From: Acinetobacter pecorum
GTDB lineage: Bacteria; Pseudomonadota; Gammaproteobacteria; Pseudomonadales; Moraxellaceae
Direction: 5' to 3'
Length of the DNA: 64,000 bases
Assembly (NCBI RefSeq): GCF_014837015.1
Contig: NZ_JACSPT010000005.1
Span: 62,001 to 126,000, forward strand
Shown: one piece after another, positions 61,302 to 64,000 of the stretch
Layout: each line of letters starts with the position of its first letter
How positions within the stretch are numbered: position 1 is the first letter of the stretch
Notes under the pieces: model-generated
Told to the model about the DNA's origin: nothing
Seen by the model: only the letters and a program-made list of their open reading frames with translations
Database searches by the model: none
Made by a program: the position numbers and the translations under genes

Positions 61302-61889
61302 ATGACAAACTTCCATCTTCAAAGTGTTCCCTTAGAAAAAGCTTATCGTCTGATTACCCATGGACCTACTGTGCTGGTATCTGCTCAAGACCAGCAGGAT
61401 ACAGATGTCATGGCAGCGGCCTGGGCATGTGCACTGGAATTCAGTCCTGCCAAAGTGACCGTGGTGCTGGACAAAAGCACCAAAACCCGAAATATTATTG
61501 AAAATTCAGGTTATTTTGCTCTGCAAATTCCGACACTGAAACAGCTGAATATGGTCTATTATCTGGGCACACAGAGCCTGTATGATGTGCCGGAAAAAAT
61601 GGCACAATCCGGAGTAGAACTATTTCATTTTCCTGATGCGGATATTCCTGTAGTACAAGGCTGTGCGGCCTGGATACTTTGCGAACTGATTCCCGAGCCG
61701 CATAACCAGCAAATGCATGACCTGTTTATTGGCAAGGTGATTGCAGCCTATTCCGATGATCGGGTCTTCCGCGACGGCCACTGGCATTATCATGAAGTGG
61801 ATGAAGAATGGAAAAGTATTCATCATGTAGCCGGTGGGCATTTTTATACTATTGGTAATGCGGTGAGCATTGATGCTCCTGAATCTTGA
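61302..61889 (+). CDS. Flavin reductase-like protein
   Basis: 195 residues with the flavin reductase-like domain: GPTVLVSAQDQQDTDVMAAA, SPAKVTVVLDKSTKTRNI and SGYFALQIPT. FMN-binding; divergent from the PhzF gene. Probably reduces flavin or a small quinone; partner unknown. Confidence 0.85.
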   Translation: MTNFHLQSVPLEKAYRLITHGPTVLVSAQDQQDTDVMAAAWACALEFSPAKVTVVLDKSTKTRNIIENSGYFALQIPTLKQLNMVYYLGTQSLYDVPEKMAQSGVELFHFPDADIPVVQGCAAWILCELIPEPHNQQMHDLFIGKVIAAYSDDRVFRDGHWHYHEVDEEWKSIHHVAGGHFYTIGNAVSIDAPES

Positions 61890-62014
61890 TTTTTCTATAT
61901 CTTTCTATTCAGCATACATGGAAGTCATTCTGGTTTAACAGATACTATCTAGCAACTCCAGAATACCTGAAATTATGCTACTTTATTCCTAATTTTGATT
62001 TGATGTGATGCGCT

Positions 62015-62749
62015 ATGATGCCTTTTAAAATTCACTGTATTGATGTCCAGAATTCACTGCAAAATTATATCTGGTTGCTTGAACATACCGTGTCACATCA
62101 AGTGGCCGTGATTGACCCAACTGAAGCAGACTTGGTACACGCCTATTGTGCCGAGCACGATTTGATCATAAGTCAAATCTGGCTGACGCACTGGCATAAA
62201 GACCATATTGGCGGTGTGCCGGGGTTAATCCAGGGGAAAAATCTGCCTGTGTATGGCCCACGGGCAGAACTAAGCAAAATTCCGTTTATCACCCATCCAC
62301 TTGAGCATGAAGAACAGTTTAATTTTCATGGAATAGATATTCAGGTGATTGCTGTACCTGGGCATACACTTGGCCATATTGTCTATTTTATTGATGCAAT
62401 TGATGTGCTGTTCTGCGGCGATACTTTATTTGCTATGGGTTGTGGCCGGGTTTTTGAAGGAACGTTTGAACAGATGTATCATTCACTGTCTCGTCTGGCT
62501 GCCTTGCCGCCGCGCACGCAGGTGTATTGCACTCATGAGTACACCTTGTCGAATGCGCAGTTTGCCAAACACGTCGAACCAGATAATCCTGAAATTCTGG
62601 AACGCTTCGAGCAGATCGAGCGTTTACGTATGCTAGGCCAGTGTACGCTACCAAGCAGTATTGAAATTGAATTGCAAACCAATCCTTTTCTTCGTGCAGA
62701 GAGCGTGGAGGAATTTCAGCGTTTAAGAACCTTAAAGGATGAATTTTAA
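62015..62749 (+). CDS. gloB: Hydroxyacylglutathione hydrolase
   Basis: 244 residues. MBL-fold motif THWHKDHIGG (a Trp replaces the usual His in T-H-H-H-x-D-H), VIAVPGHTLGHIVYF, FCGDTLFAMGCGRVFEG and CTHEYTLSNAQFAKHVEPDN, the glyoxalase II signature. It hydrolyses S-lactoylglutathione. ATG-ATG start. Confidence 0.88.
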   Translation: MMPFKIHCIDVQNSLQNYIWLLEHTVSHQVAVIDPTEADLVHAYCAEHDLIISQIWLTHWHKDHIGGVPGLIQGKNLPVYGPRAELSKIPFITHPLEHEEQFNFHGIDIQVIAVPGHTLGHIVYFIDAIDVLFCGDTLFAMGCGRVFEGTFEQMYHSLSRLAALPPRTQVYCTHEYTLSNAQFAKHVEPDNPEILERFEQIERLRMLGQCTLPSSIEIELQTNPFLRAESVEEFQRLRTLKDEF

Positions 62750-62999
62750 ATTCAATACAAAGTTAAAAATCAACCTTTAGATCAATACTATTTAATCATA
62801 GGCACTGTATAGTGTGTGCTTGAAGGCCTCGTATCACTTTTATATAAGGTAGAATCTATTGAACATTTACCTAAAAAGAGATTACTGGGCCATTTTCTTT
62901 CTTATGATTAACCCGGAGATATAAAATACTTGTCCTAGAGATAATCCTATAGAAATAATAAGTTTAACTATATTTATAAAATCAAAGGAAGGTAGCGAA
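62750..62999. other. AT-rich intergenic region
   Basis: 250 bp ahead of the GNAT pseudogene, with no promoter or gene I can support beyond an AAGGAAGG site before 63000. Confidence 0.4.
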
Positions 63000-63443
63000 A
63001 TGGAATATCCGGTTATAGAAAATATTAGAATAACAGATAATAAAAATGAGATAGATCTAGATAAAGTTCATCATTTCTTAAAAACCACCTATTGGTCTAA
63101 AGATATTCCAAAAGAAGTCGTTCAAAAAGCACTTAGAAACTCTTTAGTGGGTGGATGATTAGCAGAAGATCAGCTCATCGGCTTTGGCCGCCCCATTACA
63201 GACTATGCAACATTTGCTTATCTTGCGGATATTTATGTTAAACCTGAATTTCGTGGTAAAGGCTACTCTAAAGTAATCATAAAGGCTCTTTTAGATAAAA
63301 GTGGATCAGAAATTTTAAGACGCATTCTTTTAGCAACGGCTGATGCTCATGGCTTGTATCGTAAATTTGATTTCAAAGACTTGGGTAAACCCGAAGATTT
63401 TTTAGAAATCAACAAACCTCAAATATATCAGCAAGTCACTTGA
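63000..63443 (+). pseudogene. GNAT acetyltransferase with internal stop
   Basis: 147 codons with a TGA at codon 53 (63156-63158). The frame is otherwise intact and typical of GNAT: LIGFGRPITDYATFAYLADI, YVKPEFRGKGYSKVIIKALL (acetyl-CoA loop RGKGYSK) and HGLYRKFDFKDLG. A good AAGGAAGG site precedes it. Inactivated by a single substitution, or a sequencing error. Confidence 0.8.
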
Positions 63444-63555
63444 AAATATTGCAGTAGTATAAATAAGCGGATAAAAATTTAAAAAAAATCATAGCTTCAA
63501 ATGCTTGGATTTATATAGGGTGTATTATATTAATTCTAGTATTCTTAAATAAAAA

Positions 63556-63937
<382 letters not shown>

Positions 63938-64000
63938 ATGAGTTCTCACAATCTTGTAAAGGATCTAGTTAATTACATCGTTTACTAAATTTAAGTTATT

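Noticed and set aside
63156-63158. TGA as selenocysteine or read-through codon
   Set aside because: No hairpin of SECIS type recognised downstream and GNAT proteins are not known as selenoproteins; nonsense mutation or error is simpler.

Overview
The window looks like a Gammaproteobacterium of the genus Acinetobacter. The gene content and moderate-to-low GC fit this: hemL, thiE, rapA, tandem CYTH/CHAD proteins, an acyl-CoA desaturase with its ferredoxin reductase and a FabR/DesT-type TetR regulator, a DUF1615 lipoprotein and a PhzF-like protein. This assignment is inferred from gene content and was not tested by a database search. The left 54% (about 1-34,600) is a prophage that runs off the left edge. 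The right 46% (about 34,800-64,000) is ordinary chromosome.

Prophage late half (minus strand, right to left): a small gene cluster, putative phage metallopeptidase, DUF2280 small terminase, large terminase, DUF935 portal, Mu gpF-like head protein, fused prohead protease/scaffold, decoration protein, lambda gpE-type major capsid protein, DUF1320 and gpG-like head completion proteins, Gp37-like tail terminator, tail tube protein, 1205-residue tape measure protein, then tail proteins running off the edge. The head genes are Mu-like, but the tail is siphovirus-like and replication is lambda-like. Four small cassettes interrupt the late genes, each with its own promoter, gene(s) and terminator, the classic layout of 'morons' expressed from a lysogen.

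Prophage early and control region: leftward from the switch are cro-like, CII-like, a replication protein O homologue with iterons inside the gene, a DnaC-like loader, a methyltransferase, a VSR/PD-(D/E)XK-type nuclease and a possible late antiterminator. Next comes a strong promoter followed by a series of terminators, resembling lambda pR'-tR'. Rightward are the S24-type CI repressor and then a very AT-rich block holding a two-gene DUF4297/Cap4-type nuclease plus Rad50-like zinc-hook ATPase, most like Lamassu or ABC-3C anti-phage defence. Two prophage lipoproteins follow, one MliC-like. A second rightward operon starts at a promoter overlapped by the same operator motif found at the cI/cro switch. 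It carries a Sak4-type RecA-like recombinase, several small overlapping genes and, last, a PrtN-like regulator at the prophage edge. No integrase, lysis genes or tail fibre genes lie in the window; they are presumably to the left.

Chromosome: DUF1615 lipoprotein and HAD phosphatase; desaturase plus reductase with a divergent TetR regulator; alpha/beta hydrolase; orphan PAAR protein; rapA; RluA-type pseudouridine synthase; an EntB-like isochorismatase-fold/carrier protein lacking a catalytic Asp; TRIC channel; a hexapeptide acyltransferase in an AT-rich neighbourhood; GlcG-like protein; hemL; thiE; Mpo1-like protein; two CYTH/CHAD paralogues; DUF3144; amidohydrolase; M16 peptidase; PhzF; flavin reductase; gloB. 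At the right edge lie two decayed genes, a GNAT acetyltransferase with an internal stop and a VOC protein with a frameshift.
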